Source: Glomus cerebriforme (Eukaryota > Glomeromycota > Glomeromycetes > Glomerales > Glomeraceae). Taken from it: a stretch of DNA of 31,156 bases. The translations under genes were made by a program, and so were the position numbers. The stretch spans positions 2,504-33,659 of the forward strand of contig QKYT01000805.1 in the NCBI GenBank assembly GCA_003550305.1, given 5' to 3'. Under the pieces are notes generated by a model. It was not told where the DNA came from. It ran no database searches and saw only the letters and a program-made list of their open reading frames with translations. Of the stretch, positions 10,422 through 20,817 are shown in pieces. Positions within the stretch are counted from its first letter, which is position 1; every line of letters starts with the position of its first letter.

Positions 10422-11930
10422 ATGTCTACAACCAAATTTTACGAAGAGATAATGAATAATTATAAAAGGCTTTATGAAACTAAAGAAGACTATGATATGA
10501 AAATTTTTGCCAGTGAAAAACCAAATATAAAAGAATTTCATGTTCATTCATTCGTATTAAAAACGCAATCCGAATTTTTTAGAAAGGCTTTTATTAGAAA
10601 AGATGATATTGAAAAAAAAGACGGTTATTTTATTTTAGAATTTAGTCACTCACCTAAAGCATTTGAAATTCTTTTAAGGTACTGAATACAATTTATTTTT
10701 TATTTAGTTATTTTTTATTGAATTATTTTTAAAAGGTGAAAATCTTCTAATGTTATATTCCTTTCATAAAAAATTTACAGTTATATGTACTGCGGAAGTG
10801 TTAATTTTACAAACTTAAAATCTCGTGAGATATTAAATCTCTTGTTAATATCAGATGAATTCAAACTTCAATCTTTAGTTAAATATATTCAAGAAACCTT
10901 GATTAATAATCATAATGATTTTATTGTCAAAAATATTTTTGAAATTGTTGAACTAACTTATCAAAAAAAGTTTCTTAGTGAGTTATGGAATATCTGTATT
11001 CAAGAAATTTGTTGTAATTCTAATCTCTTATTTGAATCTACTAAATTTCTTACTTTAAATCCCGCTATTTTAGAAATAATTTTAAAACAAGATGATTTTT
11101 GTATTAGTGATGAGATTATCATTTGGGAAAATTTATTAAAGTGGACATGTGGACAGCATCCTGTTATACAAAAAGATATTAATAAATGGAATAAAAATGA
11201 TTTTACAATGATGGAAAGAAGATTAAGCAGATTTATTCCATTAGTCAGATTTTGTCATGTATCTTCAAAAGATTTTCTTTTAAAAATATATCCTTATAAA
11301 GAATTACTACCAAATGATTTGGTCAATAATATTCTTGAGTATCATTTGGTACCAAATAATAAACTCAATATTGATATAAAACCTCCTAGATCATGCGCAC
11401 ATTCAACTATAATTAAATGTCAACATTTAAATATCTTTGCTAGTTGGATTGATAAGAAAAAAACTTTACATTATAATAAAATTGGTCGAATTCCTTATGA
11501 ATTCAATTTACTTTATCGTGTTAGTAGGGATGGAGCAACATTTCATGAAAAATGTTTTAATAAAGGGGCTACTATAATTATAGCAAAAATTACAAATTCA
11601 GAACATATAATTGGAGGATATAATCCACTTCAATGGGATTCAAGTGATTTATGGAAGTCAACAACAGATAGTTTTATATTCTCATTTACAAATAGATCAA
11701 ACTTTCAAAGTGCAAAAGTAGGTTATAGTAATGATAATGGATATTCTATATATTGTACTTCAAATGGTCCAGCATTTGGTTATGGTCATGAATTATATTG
11801 TCAGAATAATGGTCTCATTTGGTATAGTAATAATAATTATCCAGACTATCATTCCTATCCTAAAATTGATACACCATCGAATGTTTTTAATGTAGATGAT
11901 TATGAAGTATTTCAAGTTATCAGAAAATAA
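10422..11930 (+). CDS. BTB/POZ-TLDc domain protein (two exons)
   Basis: Exons 10422-10678 and 10781-11930, with a 102-bp intron (GTACTG...TTACAG), give 468 residues. The start MSTTKFYEE is chosen over an in-frame ATG 31 codons upstream because it aligns with the start of the paralogue at 16198, and the upstream codons encode a Lys/Ile-rich tail of non-coding type. Residues about 20-115 are a BTB/POZ domain (YDMKIFASE, KEFHVHSFVLKTQSEFFRKAF, then SYMYCGSV after the splice). A BACK-like helical region follows. About 294-468 is a TLDc domain with SWIDKK, FNLLYRVSRDG, GATIIIAKI, GGYNPLQW (364-371) and a final YEVFQVIRK. BTB domains dimerise and can recruit Cullin-3 ligases. TLDc domains are linked to oxidative-stress resistance and V-ATPase regulation in other eukaryotes. 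The role in this family, which is greatly expanded in Glomeromycotina, is unknown. The frame is intact. Confidence 0.9.
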
Positions 11931-12052
11931 TCAGTTTTATAATATTATATTTATATTTTCATTTTTACAATTTATTATTTTATATAACGAAAAATAAATC
12001 GAATATTATAATGAATTTTTAGTACCTAGTCATATAAATATGCATTAACTCA

Positions 12053-12253
12053 ATTAGTAGCATTAACAAATTACGTTAATTACATAAGCAATGTATAAAA
12101 TTCCCACTGAACATTCATTTGAACTTAATACTTTATTGTTTAGGTGTAATGAAATGGTCAATGAATTTTTATAAACGGCAATGATTCAACTAACGAAATT
12201 CTCTTTCAGTCATTTATTTGCTTAGAATAATATGTCAAGGTACATTTACTCAT
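12053..12253 (+). repeat. Orphan duplicate of the BTB-TLDc upstream region
   Basis: Matches 10183-10350 in order: TAGTAGCATT, CTTTATTGTTTA, a TATAAA at 12170-12175, CTCTTTCAGTCATTTATTTG and GTACATTTACTCA. No BTB exon follows; the sequence runs straight into the 3' end of an opposed Sel1 pseudogene. The offset from the functional copy is about 1.9 kb, matching the tandem unit implied by the 9455-10137 pseudogene. Confidence 0.7.
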
Positions 12254-13515
12254 TAGAACAATAACAATCTCCTAAATTAATTTGTGAAATTACAATTCCA
12301 CTTCTAAATACAGCATAAATGCTTTTGTCACATTCTTATCTGTTCCTATATAGCATTTACATAACAATTTGCTAAATTATTTTGTGCAATTGCATTTCCA
12401 CTTTTGGCACTTTTGAGTACCATTCAAATGATTTTGTTTCATCCTTATCAATTCCCCTACCAAATTGATAACAATTTCCTAAATTATTTTGTGCGATTGC
12501 ATTTCCACCTTCAGCTGCTTTTAAGTACCATTCAAATGCTTTTGCCTCATTTTTATCTGTTCCTATAGCATTTGCATAACAATATCCTAAATTACATTGT
12601 CCTTTAATGCATCCTGCAACAGCTGATTTCATTTTCCATTCAAATGCTTTTGTTAAATTACTTTGTGCGATTGCATTTCCACCTTCAGCTGCTTTTAAGT
12701 ACCATTCAAATGCTTTTGTCTCATTTTTAATTGTTCCTATAGCATTTGCATAGCAATATCCTAAATTGCACTGACCTAGAACACATCCTGTAACAGCTGA
12801 TTTCAAATACCATTCAAATGCTTTTGTTTCATCTTTATTAATTCCTCTACCAAATCGATAACAATCTCCTAAATTATTTTGTGCATTCGAATTTTCTTTT
12901 TTAGCAGAGCTTAATAACCACTTAAAAGCTTTTTTATAATTAATTTCTACATCATTTCCACTCTGGTAAACAATTAGAAGCATCATCGTTTTTAGCTAAT
13001 TTCACAAGCTTTGTTAATTCATTTTGTTCATCATTTTTCTTTCTATTCCGATTATAATTAAAACCTTCTATGTCCAAAATAATGTCTTTATAATAGTATA
13101 ATGATAATAAATATTTTCCGATAATAATATTTTCATCTCTTAATATATCAAAAGTATCCATATCTTTTTCAATTTCATTATTAATATATGATTTCATCGT
13201 CTTTTCCTATTTAAATCACAACCAATACCAAATTGATAAAAAAATCCAATAAGACTTGTAAACCAAATTTTATTTTGTTCATGATGTTTCATTAATTCAA
13301 GAATTTCTATTGGATTTTTATCATCATTAGTTTCGAGATAAATTTTTATCCATTCAATTGTAATCTTTTTCAAAATTATTAAAACTGGTTATTTCAATTA
13401 TTTTATAATAAAAATCTTTTAAAAATTTTTTTAAAAATTTTTCATCATCTTTAGAAATATTAATTTCAAGTTTCCGTTTTTTAGTGATGGGTTCATTTAA
13501 TAAGTTGAATGACAT
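12246..13515 (-). pseudogene. Sel1-repeat protein pseudogene
   Basis: A decayed paralogue of the intact Sel1 gene at 20818-22581. It keeps the start (MSFNLLNEPITKKRKLEI) and the N-terminal helical region, then breaks: an extra A near 13368-13373 shifts the frame in the stretch equivalent to NFEKITIEW, a base is lost near 13200, about 8 bp are missing from the segment encoding SYQLAINN, and a further ~20-bp deletion lies near 12980. Two long open pieces remain (12952-13197 and 12372-12986). The second piece has about five Sel1 repeats, one of them shortened to its second half, and the last repeat decays after 12372. The overall repeat number is well below that of the intact copy. Product, if any, would be truncated after about 50 residues. 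Confidence 0.9.
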
Positions 13516-14346
13516 TATGTTTTAAATTATTGAAATTAGTAAAAGTGTAAGTTCGTTATAAAATATTTCGGAATTAATTACTCCGAATATTGCATAATGG
13601 AGTAACATTTTGTGCATTTCTGCAGTTATGCCAAGCATCATAACCCAAACATGTTTCACCGTGGATTGACTCGTCTTAACCTTTAATAATGATATTATCA
13701 TGTGATACAAATAATGGCTTACTTTTTTGATATTTCAAAAATAACCAACTTGTAATGATGTAATTACTGTATGTTAAATATGAAATACGATAATATTTAA
13801 AAATTATTGGCTGAACTTTATTTCACAATTTTATCTTTTAATAAGAAAAAAAAATTAACTATTTAAAAATCTTGGAAATCACTTTATTAATCGTTATATT
13901 TAAAACAATTCATAATAAATTATTGTCTTTAATTGAAAACATAATAACGAAGATAATATGGAACCTAAAAAGCTTTTTTAGATTATTAAATATTTATTTT
14001 ATGGTTGTGAAGGCAAGTTTTTTATTTTTTTATTTTATTTTATTTTTTTTAATTACCGTATAAAATAAAACAAATATCATGAATTAAAATCAAATAATTT
14101 TTATATATTAATTGTTATATATGTAAATTAATTTATGACTGTTATTCAGGTAGTCCTTGTAAAATCAATTTCATGGGTTCTCAAGAAATTGCAATTTTAA
14201 AGATTTTTTTTACGAATTTAATGTTTAACATTATTTCAAATTTTAAAAATATTATGATCAGTAATAATCACTATCATTTGAACTTTAGCAAATCTCACCT
14301 AATATATTTACTAACCATATTATAGTATTATACAGTATTTATTTTA
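13516..14346. other. Duplicated upstream DNA of the Sel1 locus
   Basis: No gene. From 13516 to about 14020 it matches 22582 to about 22960 (TTCGGAATTAATTACTCCG, TATTTAAAAATCTTGGAAATCA, TTGTGAAGGCAAG in order), so the duplication extends roughly 500 bp beyond the coding region. From about 14020 it is AT-rich filler. Confidence 0.65.
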
Positions 14347-14720
14347 GAGTTACGATCCGGATGAATCCGAAAGGGCACATTTTGGCAATTATACACGGAT
14401 TTTAATTAATAAAGATTAAATTGTTTTTTATATATTATAAGACTGCATTCCAATGCACAATCTAGTAATTTAAAAAATTACTATTTAATACAAAAAAAAA
14501 GAGAAAATAAAAACGGATTGATTTTTCATCCAATCCGGATGAATTTCAATCCGTTTTAATTTTCTCTCTACTTTTATTTTTGAAGACAAATTTTTTTTAT
14601 CATATTATGCATTGATAGATATTCATAAGATATCTCAAAAAAAAAAACATTCTTTTTATTGACTTAATATTCGTAGAATGGCAGAAATGTGTTTATTTAC
14701 GGATTGACGGATCGCAACTC
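14347..14720. mobile_element. 374-bp MITE with TA target site
   Basis: Left end GAGTTACGATCCGGATGAATCC and right end, in reverse complement, GAGTTGCGATCCGTCAATCCG form imperfect terminal inverted repeats of about 22 bp. Both are flanked by TA (14345-14346 and 14721-14722), the target of Tc1/mariner-type transposases. The inside has no coding capacity but holds a long hairpin (14501-14566) built from the same GGAT/AATCCG words. Its right flank TA ends 2 bp from the stop codon of the neighbouring BTB-TLDc gene. Confidence 0.75.
14501..14566. repeat. ~30-bp hairpin inside the MITE
   Basis: Left arm 14501-14531 and right arm 14537-14566 are reverse complements except for two or three positions, with a 5-nt loop AATCC. 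Either strand would fold into a long stem when transcribed. Confidence 0.85.
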
Positions 14721-14724
14721 TAAT

Positions 14725-16198
14725 TTATTTTTTAATTACTTGAAATACTTCATAACCTTCTATTGTGAAATTATTTGGAATACCTAAGTTAGGATAGTAT
14801 TTTATATTACCGCCATAAACCCAATTATTAGGATTAGCACATCCTAAATCTCCCATTTGTGGCCCATAATCTTTATCACAAAATATAGCCAAATGTGCAC
14901 CTGTACCATTAATATGTTTTACTGCAGCAGTAGTAATATCCTTTCCATTAGCAAAATTGAATAGAAAACTATTTGTAGTATGTTTCCAACAATTACCATT
15001 CCAATCAAGTGGATTATAACCTCCAATTAATTGTGTTGAACCTTGAATTTTTGCTATCCAAATAGTAGCACCTTTATTATCACAATTTTTATGAAATGAT
15101 TTATTATTAAATCCATCCCTACTTGAACGATATAATAGGTTAAATTCATAAGGAATATTTTTTTGATTATAATGTGAAGAATCTTTTTTATCGATCCATG
15201 AAGCAAAAAGAGGAATATGGTTTGATCCAATTAACGTTGAATCAAATTTTAAATTTGGTTTTCTTGAAAGTGGTATATTAGTTTTAGGTTTTTTATTAGG
15301 AACAATATGATATTCCAATAGATCATGAACTAAATCTTGTGGTAAGATATCTTTATAACAATATACCTTGTAAAAGAAGTCTGTAGGTTCAATATCATAA
15401 AATCGAATTAATGGAATAAATCTATGTAATGATCTTTCAATCTTTGTGATATCTTCTTTATTCCATTTAGTAGGATCATTTATCACATTTTGTTGTGTTA
15501 AACACCATTTCAATAAACTGTCCCAAATTTCAATTTCGTTCATGTTTAGATCATCTCGTTTTAGCAATAATTCCAATAATGGAGCTTTTAAATTAATAAA
15601 ATTATTAGAATTAAATAAAATTTTAGGTTCTTCACAAATTGCTTCAAGGCAAAAATTCCATAAATCTGTAAATGTTTCATGTTGATAAATGATTTCAAGA
15701 ATACCAGTTGGATTTTGTTGTAAGAATTCAGTTTGATGTTCAATCAAATATTCTTGAATATGAAGAATTAACGATTGAATATTAAGTTCATCAACGGCTA
15801 TCAACAATTTCAATACATCAGGACCTTGTAAATTTTTTAATTCAATATTACCACAATAAATAAACCTATGATTTAAAAAAAAAAAAAATTTAAAAAAATT
15901 ATCTTTATTATTTAAAAATTTTACTGTAAAAGTTTATACATTACCTAAGAATAATATCAAATAATTGTGGACTAATATTTTGTTTTTTCAAAATAAATTT
16001 TCCATTTTCTTTTTCAGCCCATTCATTAGAAAATGCGGTACGAAAATATTGAGACCTAATACACAAGATATTTGAATGAGCATGAATTTCTTTAACATTT
16101 GGTTCTTCTCCAGCATAAATAATAACGTCATATCCCAATTCTGTTTCAAAAAGTTTTTTGTAATCACTGGATAACTCTGTCAAAAATTTTGAAGACAT
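14725..16198 (-). CDS. BTB/POZ-TLDc domain protein (two exons)
   Basis: Exons 16198-15945 and 15865-14725, with a 79-bp intron (GTAATG...ATAG), give 464 residues in frame. The intron sits in the same place and phase as in the gene at 10422. The BTB/POZ domain covers about residues 15-115 (LGYDVIIYAGEEP, KEIHAHSNILCIRSQYFRTAF, DIILR joined to FIYCGNIELK). A BACK-like helical middle has IWDSLLKWCLTQQNV and HRFIPLIRFYDIEPTDF. The TLDc domain covers about 296-464 (FASWIDKK, FNLLYRSSRDGF, GATIWIAKI, GGYNPLDW at 366-373, final YEVFQVIKK). It is an intracellular adaptor-type protein by domain content; substrate or partner cannot be read. Its stop codon almost abuts a MITE, so the transcript's 3' end must lie within that element. 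The frame is intact and a TATA-like box lies 58 bp upstream of the start. Confidence 0.92.
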
Positions 16199-16255
16199 TA
16201 TTTTTTTTAAAAAAAAAAAGAGGTTTATGAAGGTCGATTTTTAATTACTGCCTAT

Positions 16256-16263
16256 TTTTATAG
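16256..16263 (-). promoter_or_regulatory. TATA-like box of the BTB-TLDc gene
   Basis: CTATAAAA on the minus strand, 58 bp upstream of the start at 16198; identical to the octamer before the ML-domain gene. Confidence 0.6.
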
Positions 16264-16303
16264 TGACTAGCCAGGCGCTTTGACCTTTTTTGTTTAGTGT
16301 TTT

Positions 16304-16318
16304 ACGTATCGATCATTG
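16304..16318 (-). promoter_or_regulatory. Shared upstream 15-mer (copy 2)
   Basis: ACGTATCGATCATTG, differing at one base from 4347-4361, 106 bp upstream of the BTB-TLDc start. Function unknown. Confidence 0.25.
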
Positions 16319-16574
16319 ACGTGCAGTAAATGTCACGTTCGTCATATATAATTAACTGCGCCCTGTGCTATGGAATAATACCGGCAGTTGTTGTAAACGT
16401 GAATATTTGAAAAAAAAAAGTTTTCTGTTAATAAAGCATTTTCTTAATAAGAAAAAAATGAGTCAACGCACTGATTTAATTTTAACAAATTTTAAAAGTT
16501 GATTATCATAAAATCAACAATTACCATTTTTGACATAATAAATTTAAAAATATTCTAAGTAAAACCCTGACGCA

Positions 16575-17170
16575 TGATATGTAACGAGTAACGACTTTGA
16601 GCATTGAAGACTCTAAATTTATAGATGAAACTTGATTGTCTAATGTATCAGATTCTGGTACTTCAAATTCATCATGTAATCTTCAAATAATTCGTTCCTT
16701 TCCAGTATCAACCTCTAAAAAATCCAAGTTTTTGTAATGAGGATCTAATAAAGCTACCATTAAACCAAGGTCGTTTGGAATGTTATTAATGTATTATATA
16801 TTTTTTGCTTTACTTTCTCCAGAACATCTGTTGTATTTAATGGATTTTTAATTGAAATCCTTTTTCTTGTGATATTGCTTACAATTTTATCATCATCAAA
16901 GTCAATAAATAGGTTGTTTCTCTGCAGTTTCTTCAAATATAGTATCCTCATTCAAAAAGTATTCATTATTTGATGATGTTCAGTAACTAAATCAAAAATT
17001 ATTTTTTAATAGTTAGAATAGTTTGGCTTAGGAATTTTCAGAAAATTCACGGGTTGTCTCCTCAAATGGCAGTCGACAAGTTGATCTAGCGATTCCTATT
17101 CATCAGAAAGCAAAATTCTCTTTAATCTATTGTCACCTTTCTTAATCTCTTGGTCTGTTATGTACACAAA
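16575..17170 (-). pseudogene. hAT-family transposase relic
   Basis: Read on the minus strand from about 17165, frames join in the order expected for the C-terminal half of a hAT transposase: LKRILLSDE, stop, ESLDQLVD; then, after a shift, LPFEETTREFS; then the open piece 16760-16951; then, after another shift near 16790, IPNDLGLMVALLDPHYKNLD and FLEVDTGKERII, stop, RLHDEFE. The LLxPFExxTxxFS and LLDPxxKxLDFL words are typical of this superfamily, which moves by cut-and-paste and leaves 8-bp target duplications. At least two stops and two frameshifts make it non-functional. The N-terminal BED zinc finger and the dimerisation end are not seen. Confidence 0.7.
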
Positions 17171-17359
17171 TCAGTTTGTGACTGAGTTAGTAATAGCACT
17201 GTTTCTCGTATGAATTATTTTGATTTGAAATGTTAAATTTTTTTTTTTGCAAAAAATTCGAATTCTTATCTCAGAATCAAATTATACTAAATATATTGTA
17301 TCAAAAGTTTGTAACAAATTATGCTATAGTTGATATCAATTATTTTTGGTGATTAAAAA

Positions 17360-18720
17360 ATGACTATAGAGACTGTGCAAGTTATCCATTAGATCATCCG
17401 GTCGAAACAATTCACACAATTTAAAAAATTATTTTATTTATTAAAAAAAAAAAATATTCTTTAATACATTTGATAAAAATAAAATTATAAAAAAAAATAA
17501 GAATACCTAATATTACTACTTCATTTGTATATTTTTTTCTTGTATTCATTCATTATCCTTTCTATTTTATTTCTATTATTATTGTTTGTTTTTGTTGATT
17601 TTATTCTTATATTTTGTTTTTTATAATTATTCCCTTCTATTTCTGCTACCTTATTACATCTTTTATTCCAAACTTTTTCCACAATTAAGTGACAGACATC
17701 TTTTTCTAAGCCAGTATACCTTTCTTTGTTTATATGCATTTTCCTTCAAATTGTTCTTTCCATTGTTTCTTATTTGACTTTGTCTTATCCATTTTTGGAA
17801 ATATTCTTCAATTTCTAATTGCGACCTGTTACTTTTATTATTCAAGTCCAACAATTTGTTATATTTCTTGTGTCCTTTTAATCATTCATCAAGTAGCAAA
17901 TATTTTCTATTATCTGTCTTTTTTCTTTCATTTCCTTTTATTCCACCTTTCTCTTTATGCGTTTTCTGTTATCTTGAACTCATCATCTATTATTTGCTTT
18001 ACCCATATTTATTTATTATTTTTTTATATTATAATCGTTTTTAGGTTTAATTTTCCACGTTTCAACATGCTGAAATGGGTTAATTATCTTGAATATTTCT
18101 CCCCAGTGAAGGATCAGAACATCTCCGAGATCCAGATTATCTAATAACTGAATTCTACATTTTTTTTCAATACTTGAGGTATTCATTCTCTGAAAGTAAC
18201 TTTTCGCCCAGCTATCTTTCTTAAAGTTGTTTCATATTTCTTATTTCATCTTGGAAGTAGTATTTATTCTTTTTTCTTTTATCTTTTATTGCTGTTTGTT
18301 AATATCTCCCATCACTGATCTCATTAGTCATCAATATTGCTTCATAAACATAAATAATAGGAAAAGAAAAGAAAGGGAAATCTAATCTAAACCAAACCGC
18401 AGATAGGAGAGATACTCGACTATCTAACCNGTCTTTCCTTGCCTGATACGANGAANACNNCTATATACAGTATAAGGAAGATAAGAGGAAGTTTAAAGGA
18501 ATTTAAAAAGAAACAAAACCAGCCAGATAGGAGATACTGAGATACTCGATTACCTTCCTTGCCTGATACGAGGAAGACCTCTATATACAGTATAAGGAAA
18601 GATAAAAGAAAGAGTTTAAAGGGGTAGTTTATTTTTAAGAGGTTATAGAGTGAAAATAAAATTATAGAGAGAAAAGAGAGAAGAGAGTTTAAACTTTAAA
18701 AGGAGAATCCAGTGAATCTA
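17360..18720 (-). repeat. Second copy of the dispersed relic-ORF/minisatellite repeat
   Basis: Diverged relative of 7205-8510 in the same orientation, with the same succession of landmarks. The relic frame at 17521-17739 (minus) keeps little of the sister peptide. Ambiguous bases at 18430-18460 again fall inside the minisatellite. Several overlapping plus-strand frames here (17586-18144) are Phe/Leu/Ser-rich shadows of T-rich DNA. Confidence 0.65.
18392..18630. repeat. Minisatellite, two ~121-bp units
   Basis: Units start near 18392 and 18513 and match the units at 8160-8400 (GATACTCGACTATCT, TCCTTGCCTGATACGA, CTATATACAGTATAAGGAA). The second unit has lost part of the segment between TACTCGA and CTTCCTTGCC. 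Confidence 0.8.
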
Positions 18721-19424
18721 ATTTTTAATTTGAGAAAAAAAAATTGTAGGTATTTATAATTCTTTTTTTTTTTTACCTTTGTAAAATTTACAAAGGATGT
18801 GTCATAAGAACCTAATTGGCTAACCAATAAAGTATAATGATATGTTGATTTTTTATATTTTGGTCTATAATTAGTATCATGTCACATGAAATATCAGAAC
18901 CAGTCATAATGATATTTTATAAAAGTCAATCATATGAATCTATTACATAAATACGTCGAATGTACTACGTGTTTTTTTTTTACAAAAAAAAACATTTACA
19001 GGACAAAAAAATTTTCAGTTTATAAGCAATGTTTAAAATGTAACTTGTAAATAAAAGATCAATAGTTGCGCGTTATTGTTTGATTTGTTTATTTTTAATA
19101 CAATAAAAATCTATCAGTTATGTTAAAACTTTGACAAAATCATCAACTGCTTTTGCCCATGAAATATTGTACTAACTACTAATTCCAAGGTTGCAGGGAT
19201 AATCCTTGTTAGTGATAAAATTCAATTCATAATCTTGTCACCACTTTAATGAAATAATTTTTGCCAAATAATATTTTCATCCTTTATAACCATTTCTTAT
19301 AAAATTAAAGTTTATATAATTGTAACTTTATATAAAAAATATCATCATGAGAACAAATGAATAATTTCGTTTTATTAAATATAATAAAATAAATTAAACA
19401 AAATAATTTTGAAATCTTAAAACT
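18721..19424. other. Gene-free AT-rich stretch
   Basis: Poly-T/poly-A runs and no supportable frame. It lies between the dispersed repeat and the TLDc remnants. Confidence 0.4.
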
Positions 19425-20175
19425 TCAATTTTTTATGATCTGAAATATTTCATATTCTTCTACTTTAAATGTATTTTCAGTTTCTCTGATCGGTTTTTCA
19501 TAAAATTCTTTTCTACACTAACCTGATAATCGGCCAAAAGTAAGGACTATTAATAATAGCTCTTTTTTTCATTCTTTACCCAATTTAAAATATAATTTTT
19601 AATATCATTATTAAAGGAGAATATAAAATTATCTTTAGTAATACCATCACTACTATCATTCCATTCAATTGGATTATAACCTCCAAGAATTTCATTATTA
19701 TCTTTCACCTTAATAATTGTTATTAATTATCACAAATCTCATGGAATGTTTCAAGTTTAAATCCATCATGAGATCCACAAAGAACTAATCTAAACTCAAA
19801 TAAATTTTTTATCTTATCAATAATTTCTAATCTATCAATCCATTTTGAAATTAACTCAGCATGTTGAATTGTAATAATTTTATAATTTTTGAATCTATGT
19901 TTTTAACTAATTTCTTTAATAATTATTTGACTTTCTACTTGGTTTATATCAATCACTAACCAAAAAAGCATTCAATTAAATTTTCAAGTAACTCTTTAAG
20001 TAAATTTAATGAAAGGTATATATTACTGCTGCAAAGTATTCTTTAAGATATTAAAATCATCATCTGAATAATTTGTAACAGGATTTTGGCAATTCCCAAA
20101 CCTGAACTTCACTATCTTGTTCTTTATAAAAAATTCTCTATTCTTTAGATATTGATTCTACACAAAATTTTTAAA
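19425..20175 (-). pseudogene. BTB-TLDc pseudogene (middle and TLDc region)
   Basis: On the minus strand the pieces run in family order: EVQVWE, NPVTNYSDDDFNILKNT, LLKELLENLIECFF, IQHAELISKWIDRLEIIDK, FEFRLVLCGSHDGFKL, FHEICDN, EILGGYNPIEWNDSSDG, DNFIFSF, and a C-terminal VEEYEIFQIIK-like end near 19430-19460. Frames change several times and internal stops and deletions are present; the BTB domain is missing. The words differ from those of the intact genes at 10422 and 14725, so it derives from another branch of the family. Confidence 0.85.
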
Positions 20176-20414
20176 CTTTCCGACTTTCAGAAATCTTATT
20201 TAATCTTCAAATTAAAATTCAACCGTTTAAGCTTAAGAACACGTGCTTATGGAGTATCGCTTAACACCCCTCAAATATCAATGCCTTAAAGAACAATGCA
20301 ATCCTTTTAATATTATTTTGTTCATTATTTTCTAATAAGGAATAAGATTATATATATACTTTGAATCAAGATTATATTTTAACTACAGTAATAAGATGAA
20401 ATCGCAAAATCAAA

Positions 20415-20635
20415 GAAATTGGATTGGTTCTATGAATATTTATTGATTCAAAAATTATTGCAATCTGAATTAATCCCAATAAATTGATAGATTAAAAATT
20501 AAGGAAATTGACTAATTTCTTTATGGATCATGTGATGGATTTTATACCTAGAAACTTTTACGAAATTTGTGATAATCAATATTTTTTAAAGTGAAAGACA
20601 ATAAGGGAATTCTTGTGGTCCCAAATAAAGGATAT
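20415..20635 (+). pseudogene. TLDc-domain fragment, opposite strand
   Basis: On the plus strand: FIDSKIIAI, then a stop, then KLIDKLRK-like text, then DHVMDFIPRNFYEICDNQ and a broken EFLWSQ where intact paralogues have EILGGYNP. This is a short, badly decayed piece of the same domain as in 19425-20175 but on the opposite strand, giving two diverging remnants. Too short for a firm boundary. Confidence 0.6.
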
Positions 20636-20817
20636 TAAGCACACTGTTATAAAGTCTGTTTACTTGCACAATAAATTTATAATATCTCGAATGTTAATAT
20701 AAATTGATAGATTAATACAATAATTTAATTTTACAAAAAAAAAATATATCAAATAAATAATTAATTCTTAATAAATGATTAACTGTCTAATCGATATTTA
20801 TCAATCATTTTACTAAA

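Noticed and set aside
13872..14063. 63-codon plus-strand frame
   Set aside because: Falls in duplicated non-coding DNA upstream of the Sel1 copies, and the matching region at 22.8-23.0 kb does not keep the frame.
15446..15685. 79-codon plus-strand open frame
   Set aside because: Lies antisense within exon 2 of the intact BTB-TLDc gene; a shadow.
17586..18144. Series of Phe/Leu/Ser-rich plus-strand frames resembling membrane proteins
   Set aside because: Hydrophobicity follows from T-rich repeat DNA; overlapping frames in the dispersed repeat and no conservation with the copy at 7.2-8.5 kb.
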